64,000 bases of DNA from Caldilineaceae bacterium (GCA_958295845.1 OY282376.1:3795022-3859021); one strand, 5' to 3'. Shown: positions 41,751-51,709, numbered from the stretch's first letter. A program made the numbers and translations. Notes: generated by a model from the letters alone, not told the origin.

Positions 41751-42411
41751 GAATTCCCTTCGCAGTCTTTCAACACTTCTCTGTCCTGTATTTCCAGTCC
41801 GCGGGACTCAGCCAGAGGGAATTCACTTTCCAGACTACATGTGTAAATCGCTACCCACCTGGACAAGGGCGGGTAATTTTCTGTGTGTAATTTGCAATTT
41901 GGGGACGAATGCAAGGCGTCAAGAGTAGAGCAGTCGGTTTGGGCAGGGCTCTACTCCCTGGGAACACACACGGTGCCTCAAGAGCATCTTCAAAATGCAC
42001 TGTCCCTCACGTGCTCCCCATGGACATATTCTGGCGACAGCAAAGAGTAGGCAACCTCTGGTAAATTACCATAGTGGTGACTTGATTGTCCAGTTGAATC
42101 CTGAGCAAGTGTGTGTGTCTCGAAAAGCGTTCGCATTGGCCTCCCTTTGACTTACTGCCCCAGGTGCGTCCCAGTCTCCCGCGACCTTATTGCCGTTACC
42201 AGGTCTGACCTACAAACATTCTCCCCTACCGCCATGCTCTACGAACTGCATGGCAATCTCCTCCAGTATTCTTTTCACCAATTCCTTTGATTGACGAAAA
42301 CTATCATTGAATCTGAAATAGTCTTTGGACTTTTAGTATCCGGTCCATGTAAAATATATGTGGTTGAGCTAAATTTTTGGGCTCACGACAGAGGCGAAGG
42401 GTGCTGCCCCT
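41751..42411. other. Gene-free interval
   Basis: About 660 bp, AT-richer than the surroundings, with no convincing frame on either strand. A TTGGAC/TAAAAT pair near 42331-42361 is a weak promoter candidate for the secreted protein downstream (spacer 19 bp). Confidence 0.55.
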
Positions 42412-45400
42412 ATGAATGGCGCGACCCGTATTCTGACCGTACATGCACGGAACATCCTCCTACTCGTTGCGGCTATGGTGGCGCTAGTTCCCCTCTCCCT
42501 CCGCACCGATAACGCAGTCAACGCGCAGTCCGATCCCACATTCTTGTCATCAGTCTCTGACGCGCCGACGATTTCCGTGGTCTCGGCCAGCGCAACCGCG
42601 GTCGAACTGAGTTGGACCGCGGTCTCGGAGGCGGCTAGCTACGACCTGCGGGCGTGGTGGGCCGGGGCCGACGGCTGGCAGCGCATTGACGGCGACAGGC
42701 TGACTACCGTCTCTTTTGCTCACAGAGACGTAGCAGCCGGAACGAAGTACTTCTACATTGTCGCCGGGGTCGACAGTGGAGGCAGGCGCGGCCCATGGTC
42801 TGCTCAGGTTGAAGTGGCCGTTCCCACAACCGACGTGCCGACCTCTACGCCGACTTCGACACAGACGCCAACAGTGACAGCAACCGCGACGCCGGGGGCG
42901 GGGACTCCGACGCCCACGCCCTCGTGGACCGCAACCGCGTCCGCGCCGTCTACGCCGACACTGACTGCAAAGGCGAGCGCGCACGGCATCATTCTTATCT
43001 GGCAAGCCGTGCCAAATGCAGTCCGCTACGAACTCCTGACCTGGTGGGCCAAAGACCCCGGCTGGCAGCCCGTCGGCGGCGGTAGTCTCACCAGTACTTC
43101 CTATACTCACACAACCGTCACTGGCGGCACCACCTACCACTACTCCATCCGCGCTGTGAACGCTGCCGGGGAAGCGAGCGGATGGCTGCTGGCGGATCTT
43201 CCGTCTGCGGTCGCACTCTCGACACAGGGCGCCGGGACCTTAACGCCTACGCCCACGCGCACCACAACTCCAGTTGAAGCGCAAACCATCACACCAACGC
43301 AGACTGCAACCCCAACAGCGCTCGCTGTGCCATACCTGACCGTTCGAGCGACCGAGCGCGGTGTAGAGCTACGTTGGCACGCTGTGCTGCATGCGACCCG
43401 CTACGAGCTCCTGACCTGGTGGGCCAAATACCCCAGCTGGCAGCCCATCGGCGGCGACAACCTCACCTCCACCTCCTATACACACACTACCGTCACAGCC
43501 GGCACCACCTACCACTACTCCATCCGCGCCGTGAACGCTGCCGGCGACTCCAGCCCCTGGCTGACCGGCGACTTTCCCTCCGCAACCGCGCTCGCCACCT
43601 TCACCGGGACATCAACGCCCACACCATCTTCCACTGCCACTGCAGTCGCAACGCCCACCGTCACTCCTACGCCGGCAACCACAGAAAGGGGCGCGCTCAT
43701 CGCACTCTACCAGGCAACCGACGGTGACAACTGGCAAGTCAACGACAACTGGTTGAGCGACGAACCACTCGCCACTTGGTACGGCGTCTCCACCGACAGT
43801 AGTGGACGCGTGACCGACCTGAACCTAGGTGAAAACCGGTTGCGCGGCTCGCTCCCCGACCTTAGCGCCCTTTCCAACTTGATAACTCTTTCGCTCTACG
43901 GAAACGAATTGAGCGGCCCGATCCCAGACCTCAGCACTTTTTCCAACCTTGACAGGTTGGACCTCCTCAACAACGAATTGAGCGGCCCGATCCCAGACCT
44001 CAGCGCTCTTTCCAACCTGAGAACACTGTCCTTCTCCGACAACCAATTAAGCGGCCCAATTCCTGACCTCAGCGCACTCTCCAAGCTTGATTGGCTGAAC
44101 CTCTCCTACAACAAGCTCAGCGGACTGATCCCTGACCTCGGCGCTTTGTCCCAACTGAGACTGCTGAAACTCTCCTACAATGAGTTAAGCGGGCCGATCC
44201 CGGACCTCAGCGCGCTCTCCAAACTGGAGTCTCTGATACTCGATTCCAACGAACTGAGCGGCCCAGTCCCGGACCTTTCTGCTATCCCCGAGCTGAGAAC
44301 GCTTTTCCTTTCGAAAAACGAGTTGAGCGGCCCGATCCCAGACCTTAACGCTCTCTCCAAACTGGTCCGGCTGGACCTTAGCGAAAACAGATTATCAGGC
44401 TCGATTCCTGTCCTGTCGGCTCTCTCGGAGCTACGAGTACTATACCTCCAGTTAAACCAGTTGAGCGGATTGATCCCTGACCTCAACGCCCTCACCGAAC
44501 TGGACTGGCTGGACCTCCAATTAAACCGGTTGAGCGGCCCTATCCCTGACCTCAGCGCTCTTACCGAGTTGAAAAAGCTGACTCTCAACGAGAACGAGTT
44601 GAGCGGTCCTATCCCTGACCTGAGCGTCCACCCCAGACTGGAAGTGGTGGAACTCCGCCACAACCAGCTGACCGGGCCCGTCCCCGACGTGAGCGGCCTC
44701 TCCAACCTGTATTTGATGGACCTCACAGGCAACCGCCTCTGCGTAATCGCAGGCGTGACCCTGTCACATCCGCACCATTCCGTGGCCGATTATCTCAGTC
44801 GCCTGAATCTGCCCACCTGCACAAGCGCCGAACTTTCACTTGTTCCGCCCGCAATCAAGAACCTTACGGCAACCGTCGACGCCGGCCACGTCACTCTCAG
44901 GTGGGATGCGGCTGCTGATGCCGCCGACTACGACCTCTGGTCCTGGAACAGCCTCGACCGCCGCTGGGGTCCTGTCGGCGGCGCCCTCGCCGCCACAACC
45001 TACAAACACCCTGTCCTGACCGACGGCCGCAACTTCTACTTTCAGGTCCGCGCCCGCAGCGCCGACGGCGTGCGCGGTGCGTGGTCGCAGCGCACGCAGG
45101 CAATCATCGTCCCACAACGGTTTCCGCCGCCACCACCGTCCCTCGGCCTCGACATCTTTTATCAGAAATACCTGCAGGTTGCCGGCGTCGTCGTCGTTGC
45201 CCCCACTGAGGTCTCTGACGAAAAGATGGCGCAGGCGCGCGCGATCGTTGCCGCCATGCTCTCCGGCAAACCCGACCTGCTTGATAACGCTGCCCCCAAG
45301 TATATTCGGATCGCCATTTACCATAGAAAAGACGAGGACATACTCGTCGCCCAGTTGCCAGAATACAGAAATCGTTCAGGTGGTTCAGGTGGCGAAGGGT

Positions 45401-45777
45401 TGGCCGATTGGACTGCCAGCGGATGGATAGCAGCCGTACCGGATAAGGACCGGGAGTACTGTTACGCCTTCATCCACGAATTCGCACATACGATACACTT
45501 GGCACTTGAGTACTCGCCAGGCGGCGAGGCGTTCAGGTCACGCCTAGAGGCCCTGTACAATGCGGCTTTGAATGCCGATCTTTGGCAGAACACCTACGCC
45601 TCAACGAATGTCTTCGAATACTGGGCCGAATCGGTTACATTCTGGTTCCATGAGTTCATGCGAGAACCTCATGAATTGAGAGGTTCGAAGCTGGAGGACT
45701 ACGACCCCGAAATCGCCAAAATGATCTCTGAAACCTTCGGTGAGGAGGCTTATGTACCCGAATACTGCAAACCGTAG
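42412..45777 (+). CDS. Secreted FN3-LRR protein with lethal-factor-like metalloprotease domain
   Basis: The 1121-aa product has a signal sequence ending near VNAQ. Three fibronectin-III-like domains (about 50-140, 190-275, 315-400) are joined by Thr/Pro/Ala-rich linkers. An LRR cap and about 13 leucine-rich repeats of 22-23 residues (about 425-790) carry the plant-like LSGPIPDLSAL theme. A fourth FN3 domain (about 815-905) and a C-terminal metalloprotease domain follow. Zinc residues are HEFAH at 1022-1026 and, about 45 residues later, EYWAE at 1069-1073. That spacing and the preceding Tyr match anthrax lethal factor-type (M34/ATLF) proteases. A host- or surface-directed role is inference. 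Confidence 0.85.
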   Translation: MNGATRILTVHARNILLLVAAMVALVPLSLRTDNAVNAQSDPTFLSSVSDAPTISVVSASATAVELSWTAVSEAASYDLRAWWAGADGWQRIDGDRLTTVSFAHRDVAAGTKYFYIVAGVDSGGRRGPWSAQVEVAVPTTDVPTSTPTSTQTPTVTATATPGAGTPTPTPSWTATASAPSTPTLTAKASAHGIILIWQAVPNAVRYELLTWWAKDPGWQPVGGGSLTSTSYTHTTVTGGTTYHYSIRAVNAAGEASGWLLADLPSAVALSTQGAGTLTPTPTRTTTPVEAQTITPTQTATPTALAVPYLTVRATERGVELRWHAVLHATRYELLTWWAKYPSWQPIGGDNLTSTSYTHTTVTAGTTYHYSIRAVNAAGDSSPWLTGDFPSATALATFTGTSTPTPSSTATAVATPTVTPTPATTERGALIALYQATDGDNWQVNDNWLSDEPLATWYGVSTDSSGRVTDLNLGENRLRGSLPDLSALSNLITLSLYGNELSGPIPDLSTFSNLDRLDLLNNELSGPIPDLSALSNLRTLSFSDNQLSGPIPDLSALSKLDWLNLSYNKLSGLIPDLGALSQLRLLKLSYNELSGPIPDLSALSKLESLILDSNELSGPVPDLSAIPELRTLFLSKNELSGPIPDLNALSKLVRLDLSENRLSGSIPVLSALSELRVLYLQLNQLSGLIPDLNALTELDWLDLQLNRLSGPIPDLSALTELKKLTLNENELSGPIPDLSVHPRLEVVELRHNQLTGPVPDVSGLSNLYLMDLTGNRLCVIAGVTLSHPHHSVADYLSRLNLPTCTSAELSLVPPAIKNLTATVDAGHVTLRWDAAADAADYDLWSWNSLDRRWGPVGGALAATTYKHPVLTDGRNFYFQVRARSADGVRGAWSQRTQAIIVPQRFPPPPPSLGLDIFYQKYLQVAGVVVVAPTEVSDEKMAQARAIVAAMLSGKPDLLDNAAPKYIRIAIYHRKDEDILVAQLPEYRNRSGGSGGEGLADWTASGWIAAVPDKDREYCYAFIHEFAHTIHLALEYSPGGEAFRSRLEALYNAALNADLWQNTYASTNVFEYWAESVTFWFHEFMREPHELRGSKLEDYDPEIAKMISETFGEEAYVPEYCKP
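43820..44730 (+). repeat. Tandem LRR-coding repeats
   Basis: About 13 imperfect repeats of about 69 bp, each encoding one 22-23-residue leucine-rich repeat with LSGPIPD. Repeat-to-repeat identity is high enough at DNA level to allow copy-number change by recombination. Confidence 0.85.
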
Positions 45778-46567
45778 ACTGAGGGAGGTAGAGGTCAGGA
45801 TACAGGAATCGAGGATAAAGAAACGGCGAACGTAAATCCCTGTTTTCGTTTCCAGTTCTTGGTGAATTTCCGTTCAGACTAACGACTGAGAACCGGTGTT
45901 CACTCGCCCCTGACGGTTGGAATTTGCCGTTCCGAGCGGCGGCGCGAACTCTTTCATCCGTTTTTTTTTACGGCCGGCAGAACGGCCACATGACAGTGGC
46001 TGCAGGCGTGAAGTTCATTTGTGAACAGTTTCGCGTCACCTCCGCGCTGTACGCCCGGCCAAACTACACGGCGTTGTCAGACTGTCCATTGCTGAACAGA
46101 CAGTTCTACCTACTCCCGACTTGCTATCCGCCATAACCGTCTCAGAAGTCGTATAGCAGTCGGAACGGTTTTGAAGATTTACCGCGTCCGCCTCGCAGAA
46201 TCTGAATTCTCCGTTCGTGCAGCTCACAATGTATCCTCGGTAGAAGAGGGCAGTCGTTGAGAAAGTCTCACCGCCGAGCCCCCCTTAAGGCAGTTAGGGA
46301 TTGCGGGCTCGCCGTTGCCGATTCTTGCTCAATACAGCCAAGGCTGAGTTGTACTTCTTGCGTTGGAAGGCCGCACCGCGACCGGTGGGCGGAACGAGGC
46401 GGCTAGGATGGCAGGGCCTGCTCCACTGACCAAAGGCAAACCTGCAGGTTTTTCAGGCCAGAGCCGGGCAAGACCTGGAGAGTAGCGCCGCCCGTTGATC
46501 TAGAATATACTGTTTCCAGGCATACATCACGCATCAGTTGCGAGCTTGCGAATCACTGGAGGACGGC
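45778..46567. other. Gene-free interval
   Basis: About 790 bp with no convincing gene on either strand. A small palindrome (AAACCTGCAGGTTT, near 46438-46451) is followed by T residues and could be a weak terminator. Confidence 0.55.
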
Positions 46568-47050
46568 ATGGCAGGCAAAATCACAGCCAGTGAACAGCAG
46601 CATGGCAGCAGTGCGCCGCGGGCCGGAGGGCTGACATCGGAGCAGATTCGCGAGTTCAAGGAGGAGGGCTATCTGATCGCGCGCCAGATGCTGCCTCTTG
46701 ACGCGCTGCAGCCCCTGATCGATGAGCTTACGCAGAAGGTGGAGGGGGCGAGAGGGATTGCCGACGCGGACCTGCCTGACAGCAGTATTGTCACGTGTGA
46801 GGTGGATGCGGGGGATGTGTTGCTAACCATGGAGCGGCTCGTGCATCGCTCGATCCCTAACCGGTCGCAGACTGTGCGCTGGAGTGTTGACACGGGTTAC
46901 AACCGCATCGGCCTGCCAACGGGGCGGTCCAAAGTGCCGGGTTTTGTCGCCCGCAGCCGGGAACATCCTGAAAAGGTCGCGCGCTCGCACCATGACTGGA
47001 TTCAGAATCTGGCGGAGGCGGGCCTGGACCGCTGGTTACAGCCGCTGTAG
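46568..47050 (+). pseudogene. Internally deleted PhyH-family dioxygenase
   Basis: Phytanoyl-CoA dioxygenase-family proteins are Fe(II)/2-oxoglutarate oxygenases of 270-310 aa. The 160-aa product has the N-terminal helix (LTSEQIREFKEEGYLIARQ, about 24-42) joined directly to the C-terminal third (EVDAGDVLLTMERLVHRSIPNRS, then the PTGR and PGFVARSREHPE segments). The middle, including the HxD metal motif, is missing. The frame is kept, so it may still be translated from ATG 46568 (GGAGG upstream), but it cannot be an active oxygenase. The distal His of VHRS remains. Confidence 0.8.
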
Positions 47051-47075
47051 AACTGAAAGCATACGAGGCCGAGAG

Positions 47076-47999
47076 ATGACCGAGCATAGATTCAAATTGG
47101 GGATGTATCTTCCGGAGCTGGGTCTGCCCTTTGACGACTCTTTGGCAAAGGCAAGGGAGATCGGGGCGGACTATGTCTGGTTCAACACGCTTGGCGCTGA
47201 CGGCCCGTCATTGCGGGAGCTGGATGACGCGGCAGTGGACCGCATTGGGGAGCAGGTTGCTGGGCATGGGTTGGAGATCTTTCTGATCAATGTCGGCAAC
47301 CCGTTCAAGCAGATCCACCTGACCGATCTCGACGTGAACGGGATGGAGGAACATCCTGAGTTTCGGCAGGACATGGCGGACATGGTGCGCTCGATGCAGA
47401 TTGCGGCGCGGCTGGGGGTCGGCGCGGTGGGCGTGTTCACGTTTGCATGGCCGGGGGAGTATTCGGCTGCCAAGCCGACGTGGCCGATGCGCTGGTTGAC
47501 GCGAGGGGGCTACATTGCAGACGCCGAGATGGAGAAGCTGGTGCGGGCCTTTTCGCTGGCGTTGGAGGAGGCCGAGAAGTATGACGTGGACCTGGCGCTC
47601 TCGATGATGCCCTGGAACTATACGAATACGACAGGCAACTTCCGTCGACTGGCGGAGGCACTCAATTCGCCGCGTATCAAGGTGATGTGGGGGCCGGCTG
47701 ACAACCTGAATAGCGGCGAAGCGGATGTGGCGACGGCCGGCTTCCTGAACATCCATCCCTATCTACACGGGTTGCACCTGAAGGACCTGACGGTTCAGGA
47801 CGGCCTGCAACTGGACTTTTCCTACTGCCCGCTGGGCGAGGGCGACGTGGACTATCCCGTCATCCTGCGCAACCTGCGAGAACGCGGCAGCGACGCGGTG
47901 TTGTCGGTGGCGACGCACTTTTTGCCGCCGAGCGATTCGCGAGAAGAGGCGATGCGCATTAACTACGCGAACCTGAAGCGGATGATCGCAGAGAGTTGA
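47076..47999 (+). CDS. Sugar phosphate isomerase/epimerase-like TIM barrel protein
   Basis: AP endonuclease 2-fold protein, a family of sugar isomerases and epimerases. The 307-aa product starts at ATG 47076 and begins with the LGMYLPELGLPFDDSLAKARE strand-helix. Later barrel strands carry likely metal ligands (the ALSMMPWNY and VMWGPADN segments, HLKDL and GEGDVDYPVIL). The catalytic acid positions were not assigned. It directly follows the broken PhyH gene and may feed the sugar importer at 48.3 kb. Confidence 0.8.
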   Translation: MTEHRFKLGMYLPELGLPFDDSLAKAREIGADYVWFNTLGADGPSLRELDDAAVDRIGEQVAGHGLEIFLINVGNPFKQIHLTDLDVNGMEEHPEFRQDMADMVRSMQIAARLGVGAVGVFTFAWPGEYSAAKPTWPMRWLTRGGYIADAEMEKLVRAFSLALEEAEKYDVDLALSMMPWNYTNTTGNFRRLAEALNSPRIKVMWGPADNLNSGEADVATAGFLNIHPYLHGLHLKDLTVQDGLQLDFSYCPLGEGDVDYPVILRNLRERGSDAVLSVATHFLPPSDSREEAMRINYANLKRMIAES

Positions 48000-48342
48000 C
48001 CTCTTTGCACTCAGTTTTTCTCTCCTGTCGACCAGTTGCCGTTATCCACGCCTGATGTCTAGAGATTTTGCGCTGCTTGCACACTTGAAGTTTTTGGGCC
48101 GCCCAGAAGTTTTTCCATGCGCGTTCGCGTTTCGCTGTTGTTTCACAAGCCGGTCTTCCGAATACGTGCGATTTCGTTTCGGTTGGGCCAGGAGACCTTT
48201 CCCGACAGCGGTTTGCGCCCACAGCATTTCGCTGCTTTGCAATTGCCGCGCAATTATGTAAGATTGCCCACAAGCTTCCCTTCCTCCTGAAGCTGTAACG
48301 TCAGGCCCAGTCCTCTGCAATAGACTTCTAAAGAACTCTTAC
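48000..48342. other. Gene-free interval upstream of the sugar importer
   Basis: About 340 bp without a convincing gene. It holds the promoter/operator-like sequence listed separately. Confidence 0.55.
48237..48264 (+). promoter_or_regulatory. Promoter with LacI-type operator-like palindrome
   Basis: TTGCAA (48237-48242) and TAAGAT (48259-48264) have a 16-bp spacer. Between them AATTGC and GCAATT form a perfect inverted repeat with CGC at the centre (48241-48255). A regulator bound there would block the polymerase. It lies about 80 bp before the first permease gene. Confidence 0.5.
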
Positions 48343-49305
48343 GTGACCAGAAATCTCGCTCGCACGCGTCAGCCTACAAACCTATTCAACAGTTGGCGCG
48401 GCATGAGCCCACGGGCCCGTCGCGAGGCGGTTGAGGGTTATATCTGCATCTCCCCTTGGCTAGTCGGATTCGTGATGTTCGTCGCCGGCCCGATTCTGGC
48501 GTCGCTCCTTCTCAGTCTGACGTACTGGGATATTGGCAGTCCCCCGCGCTGGGTGGGATTGCAGAACTATGTTGAGATTTTCACCGATGACAAGGACTTT
48601 GTTCAGGCACTCAAGGTTACTCTGACCTATGCGGTGGTTACGCTGCCATTGCATCTGGTGCTGGGGCTGGCGCTCTCGCTGCTGCTGAACTTGCGCCTGC
48701 GCGGCATGAACTTCTATCGTACACTCTTTTACATTCCAGCGGTGCTGCCGATAGTGGCTGTGACAATGCTCTGGATCTGGATATTCAATCCCGAATTCGG
48801 CGTCATCAACCATATTCTTTCGCTGGTCGGGATTGAGGGGCCGACCTGGTTTCACAGTCCACGCTGGGCCTTACCTGCTCTGATGCTGCTTGGTCTGTGG
48901 GGGGTAGGCGGGGGAGCAGTCATCTACCTTGCCGGTCTGCAGAACATTCCGCCCCACCTTTATGAGGCGGCGGAGATCGACGGCGCGAATGTCTGGCGCC
49001 GTTTCTGGCGAATCACACTGCCACTGTTGACGCCGACACTTTTCTTCCAGTTGGTTCTCAATTTGATCGCGACATTTCAGGTCTTTACCCAGTCTTACAT
49101 TGCGACTGAGGGCGGGCCACTCCAGGCAACGTTTTTCTATATGCTGTACATATACAGCAAAGCATTTGGCACCTTGCGGATGGGCTATGGTTCGGCTTTG
49201 GCGTGGATACTCACGCTGATAATCCTGGGCGTTACGCTGCTGGTTTTCCGCAGTTCACCGCATTGGGTCTACTACGAAGCCGAACGACGCAAGGAAGATG
49301 CATGA
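48343..49305 (+). CDS. Sugar ABC transporter permease (MalF/UgpA type)
   Basis: First membrane subunit of a CUT1 carbohydrate importer. The 320-aa product starts at GTG and has about six membrane segments. The cytoplasmic EAA loop reads EAAEIDGANVWRRFWRITLP (about residues 210-230). It overlaps the second permease by 8 bp and precedes a Tat/lipoprotein binding protein. No ATPase gene is present, so it probably uses a shared MsmK-type ATPase coded elsewhere. Confidence 0.92.
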   Translation: MTRNLARTRQPTNLFNSWRGMSPRARREAVEGYICISPWLVGFVMFVAGPILASLLLSLTYWDIGSPPRWVGLQNYVEIFTDDKDFVQALKVTLTYAVVTLPLHLVLGLALSLLLNLRLRGMNFYRTLFYIPAVLPIVAVTMLWIWIFNPEFGVINHILSLVGIEGPTWFHSPRWALPALMLLGLWGVGGGAVIYLAGLQNIPPHLYEAAEIDGANVWRRFWRITLPLLTPTLFFQLVLNLIATFQVFTQSYIATEGGPLQATFFYMLYIYSKAFGTLRMGYGSALAWILTLIILGVTLLVFRSSPHWVYYEAERRKEDA

Positions 49306-50218
49306 TGCCAGGAGCAATGGACGTCCCATGAATGTACCTTCGTCCACGACATACAGGGGGGGCTGGCTCGGCCAGTTGCGTTGGAATCGCCGTGTGCGCG
49401 GCCGGCTTGTCAGTGTCGCGGCCCATTTCTTCATGGTACTGTTTTCGCTCGTCTTCTTGATCCCGATGTTGTGGATGGTCTCGACTTCGTTCAAGAGCCG
49501 TGCCCAGACATGGCTGTTTCCCCCTGAGTGGATTCCGAATCCTGTTGTCTGGGAACACTTTCCCCGCATTTTTGAAATAGCGCCAGTGCTGCTCTTTTTC
49601 CAGAACACAATGATTATCGTCTTCTGGAATGTATTAGGGCAGGTGTTATCGACCTGTCTGGTTGCCTTCGGCTTTGCGCGCCTGCGCTTTCCGGGACGTG
49701 ATGTGCTGTTCATCCTGTTGATCGCCACGCTCATGATCCCCTACCAGGTGACCCTGATTCCCACCTTTATTCTGTTCAAGCTCTTTGGTTGGATAAACAC
49801 GTTTCTGCCGCTCACAGTGCCGGCCTTCACCGGCAGCGCATTCTTCATCTTCCTAATGCGGCAGTACCTGATGTCGATCCCGTTTGACCTGGACGACGCC
49901 GCGCGAATGGATGGCTGCAATACATTTCAAGTCCTGTTTTTCATTCTTCTGCCTCTGTGTATTCCGCCCTTGGTGATCGTTCTCGTTTTCACCTTCATTG
50001 GGGTTTGGAACGACTTCCTGGGGCCGTTGATCTATCTGAACGAGAACTCGAAGTATACAATCGCGCTGGGTTTGAACCTGCTGCGCGGGCGAAATCGCAC
50101 AGATTATAACGTGCTGATGGCGGCTTCGCTGCTGGCGGTCCTACCCACTCTCATCGTCTATTTCCTTGCCCAGAATAAGCTGATCGGCGGCATCGCCTCG
50201 GTTGGCTTGAAGGGTTGA
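49298..50218 (+). CDS. Sugar ABC transporter permease (MalG/UgpE type)
   Basis: Second membrane subunit of the CUT1 importer. The 306-aa product has six membrane segments, and its cytoplasmic loop (DDAARMDGCNTFQVLFFILLP) is the MalG-like EAA motif. The start at 49298 overlaps the previous gene by 8 bp; ATG 49328, with AGGAG about 13 nt upstream, is an alternative. The typical C-terminal GGIASVGLKG is present. Confidence 0.92.
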   Translation: MHDARSNGRPMNVPSSTTYRGGWLGQLRWNRRVRGRLVSVAAHFFMVLFSLVFLIPMLWMVSTSFKSRAQTWLFPPEWIPNPVVWEHFPRIFEIAPVLLFFQNTMIIVFWNVLGQVLSTCLVAFGFARLRFPGRDVLFILLIATLMIPYQVTLIPTFILFKLFGWINTFLPLTVPAFTGSAFFIFLMRQYLMSIPFDLDDAARMDGCNTFQVLFFILLPLCIPPLVIVLVFTFIGVWNDFLGPLIYLNENSKYTIALGLNLLRGRNRTDYNVLMAASLLAVLPTLIVYFLAQNKLIGGIASVGLKG

Positions 50219-50272
50219 ATCTTTCCGAAACGTTGGGTCATTACTCACACTTTTCACACAGGGGGGGGAAGT

Positions 50273-51601
50273 ATGAAGGCATACGCACAACAGAGTCGTC
50301 GAGATTTTCTGCGATTGGGAGCGCTGGCTGGGGCAGGCAGTCTGCTGGCAGCCTGTGCGACAGTTGCACCAGGCGCGGCAGGAGACGAGGAAGCTCCGGA
50401 TGCTGCCGCCACGACCATCTCGTGGTGGAACCCGGACGTTCTCGACTGGCAGCCGGCCTACAACGATATGGCGGACGCGTTCATGGATCAGAATCCTGAC
50501 ATCCAGGTCGATGTACAGGATGTTCCGGAGGGGGGCTTCCGTGAAAAGATTTTGTCCATGATCGCCGGTGACACGGGGCCGGACGTCTGGGTCTTCTATT
50601 ACGCCACCGACTTTGCCCGCCGCGGATTCATTGAAGACGTGACGCCGCTGCTCGAAGGCGACGCAATCGAACCGGAGGCGTTGTGGTTCCCGATCTGCAT
50701 TGAGCGGGCCACTTATGAGGGACGCATGTACAGTACGCCGCGTGACGGCGTTTGGGGAATGGTTGGCTACAATGCCAGTCTTTTCGAGGAGAACGGGGTG
50801 CCGCTGCCTGAGGAGGGTTGGACGATAGACGACTATCTGGCCGCATGTATCGCCCTCACCGATGAGGATTTAGGTACGTGGGGTACGGTCATTTCGGGGC
50901 CGGGTGCCTTGCTATGGGACCAGGCCTTCTGCTGGAATCTGGGATTTGAGCTTGTTAGCCCAAATGGCCGACAAGTGCAGGGATTGCTGGACACGCCTAC
51001 GTCGATCGAGGCCATCCAGTGGGCTCTCGATTTGCAGGTCGAGCATAATGTTGCACCATCCGGGGCCCAGTCAGAAGCGCTTGGTCAATTTGCCTTTGGT
51101 TCAGGCAAGGTAGGCATGGCCCACGCCTCAGGTTGGAATCTGGCGAACTTGAGGGAGGTCCCATTCGAGTGGAATTTGGTCTCCGCTCCTGTTCGCGAAG
51201 GCGGCGAGTCTTTCGCGTGGGGGGACTCAGTACAGTACTACATGTGGACCGGTTCGGAGGAGAAAGAGGCCAGTTGGAAGTTGATGAAATACATCAGCGG
51301 CGTGGAAGGCAGCCAGATCGCCGCCGAATTGGGGGCCTGGACGGCGCCAACTCCGGAGGCGTGGCAAAACCTGGGCTATGATCAGGACCCTGTCCTGAGC
51401 AAGTTCTGGGAACAGGCCCAGCTGCCCACCGCTGTGCCCAACTACCTGCGCACGGAATTCCACTGGGACTGCGTCCACCCACAGTTTGAAGGCATCTGGA
51501 CCCGTTACATCGAGAACGAAGAGCGCCCTCTAGAGGCTCTGGTTCAGGAGGCGGCGGCCGAGGCGCAGGCCTGTCTGGACAAGTCGTACGCAGCCAGCTA
51601 G
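50273..51601 (+). CDS. Sugar-binding lipoprotein of the ABC importer
   Basis: Extracytoplasmic solute-binding protein of the MalE class. The 442-aa product has a twin-arginine motif (R9-R10-DFL) followed by a lipobox ending at C28 (LLAAC), so it is probably Tat-exported and lipid-anchored. The mature part shows typical SBP1 segments, with ISWWNPD near the start and the aromatic-rich binding region. It has a good ribosome site. The ligand is likely a plant- or algal-type glycoside, but this is inference. Confidence 0.93.
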   Translation: MKAYAQQSRRDFLRLGALAGAGSLLAACATVAPGAAGDEEAPDAAATTISWWNPDVLDWQPAYNDMADAFMDQNPDIQVDVQDVPEGGFREKILSMIAGDTGPDVWVFYYATDFARRGFIEDVTPLLEGDAIEPEALWFPICIERATYEGRMYSTPRDGVWGMVGYNASLFEENGVPLPEEGWTIDDYLAACIALTDEDLGTWGTVISGPGALLWDQAFCWNLGFELVSPNGRQVQGLLDTPTSIEAIQWALDLQVEHNVAPSGAQSEALGQFAFGSGKVGMAHASGWNLANLREVPFEWNLVSAPVREGGESFAWGDSVQYYMWTGSEEKEASWKLMKYISGVEGSQIAAELGAWTAPTPEAWQNLGYDQDPVLSKFWEQAQLPTAVPNYLRTEFHWDCVHPQFEGIWTRYIENEERPLEALVQEAAAEAQACLDKSYAAS

Positions 51602-51637
51602 ACGCCCGACGCACTTCAGTCAATTCTAAAGCAGACC

Positions 51638-51664
51638 GAAGGTGCGGCTTATTGCCGCACCTTC
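51638..51664 (+). repeat. Perfect 11-bp hairpin after the binding protein gene
   Basis: GAAGGTGCGGC (51638-51648) pairs with 51654-51664, with a 5-nt loop. No T run follows. Such hairpins after binding-protein genes often stabilise the upstream mRNA or reduce downstream transcription, which would explain high SBP versus low enzyme expression. Confidence 0.75.
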
Positions 51665-51709
51665 CCTTATCCCATTCTGTCCGACCCCCTTTGCGAAAGG
51701 AGAACCGTC

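Noticed and set aside
45924..46227. Short frames on both strands near 46 kb
   Set aside because: No domain, no ribosome site; both look random.
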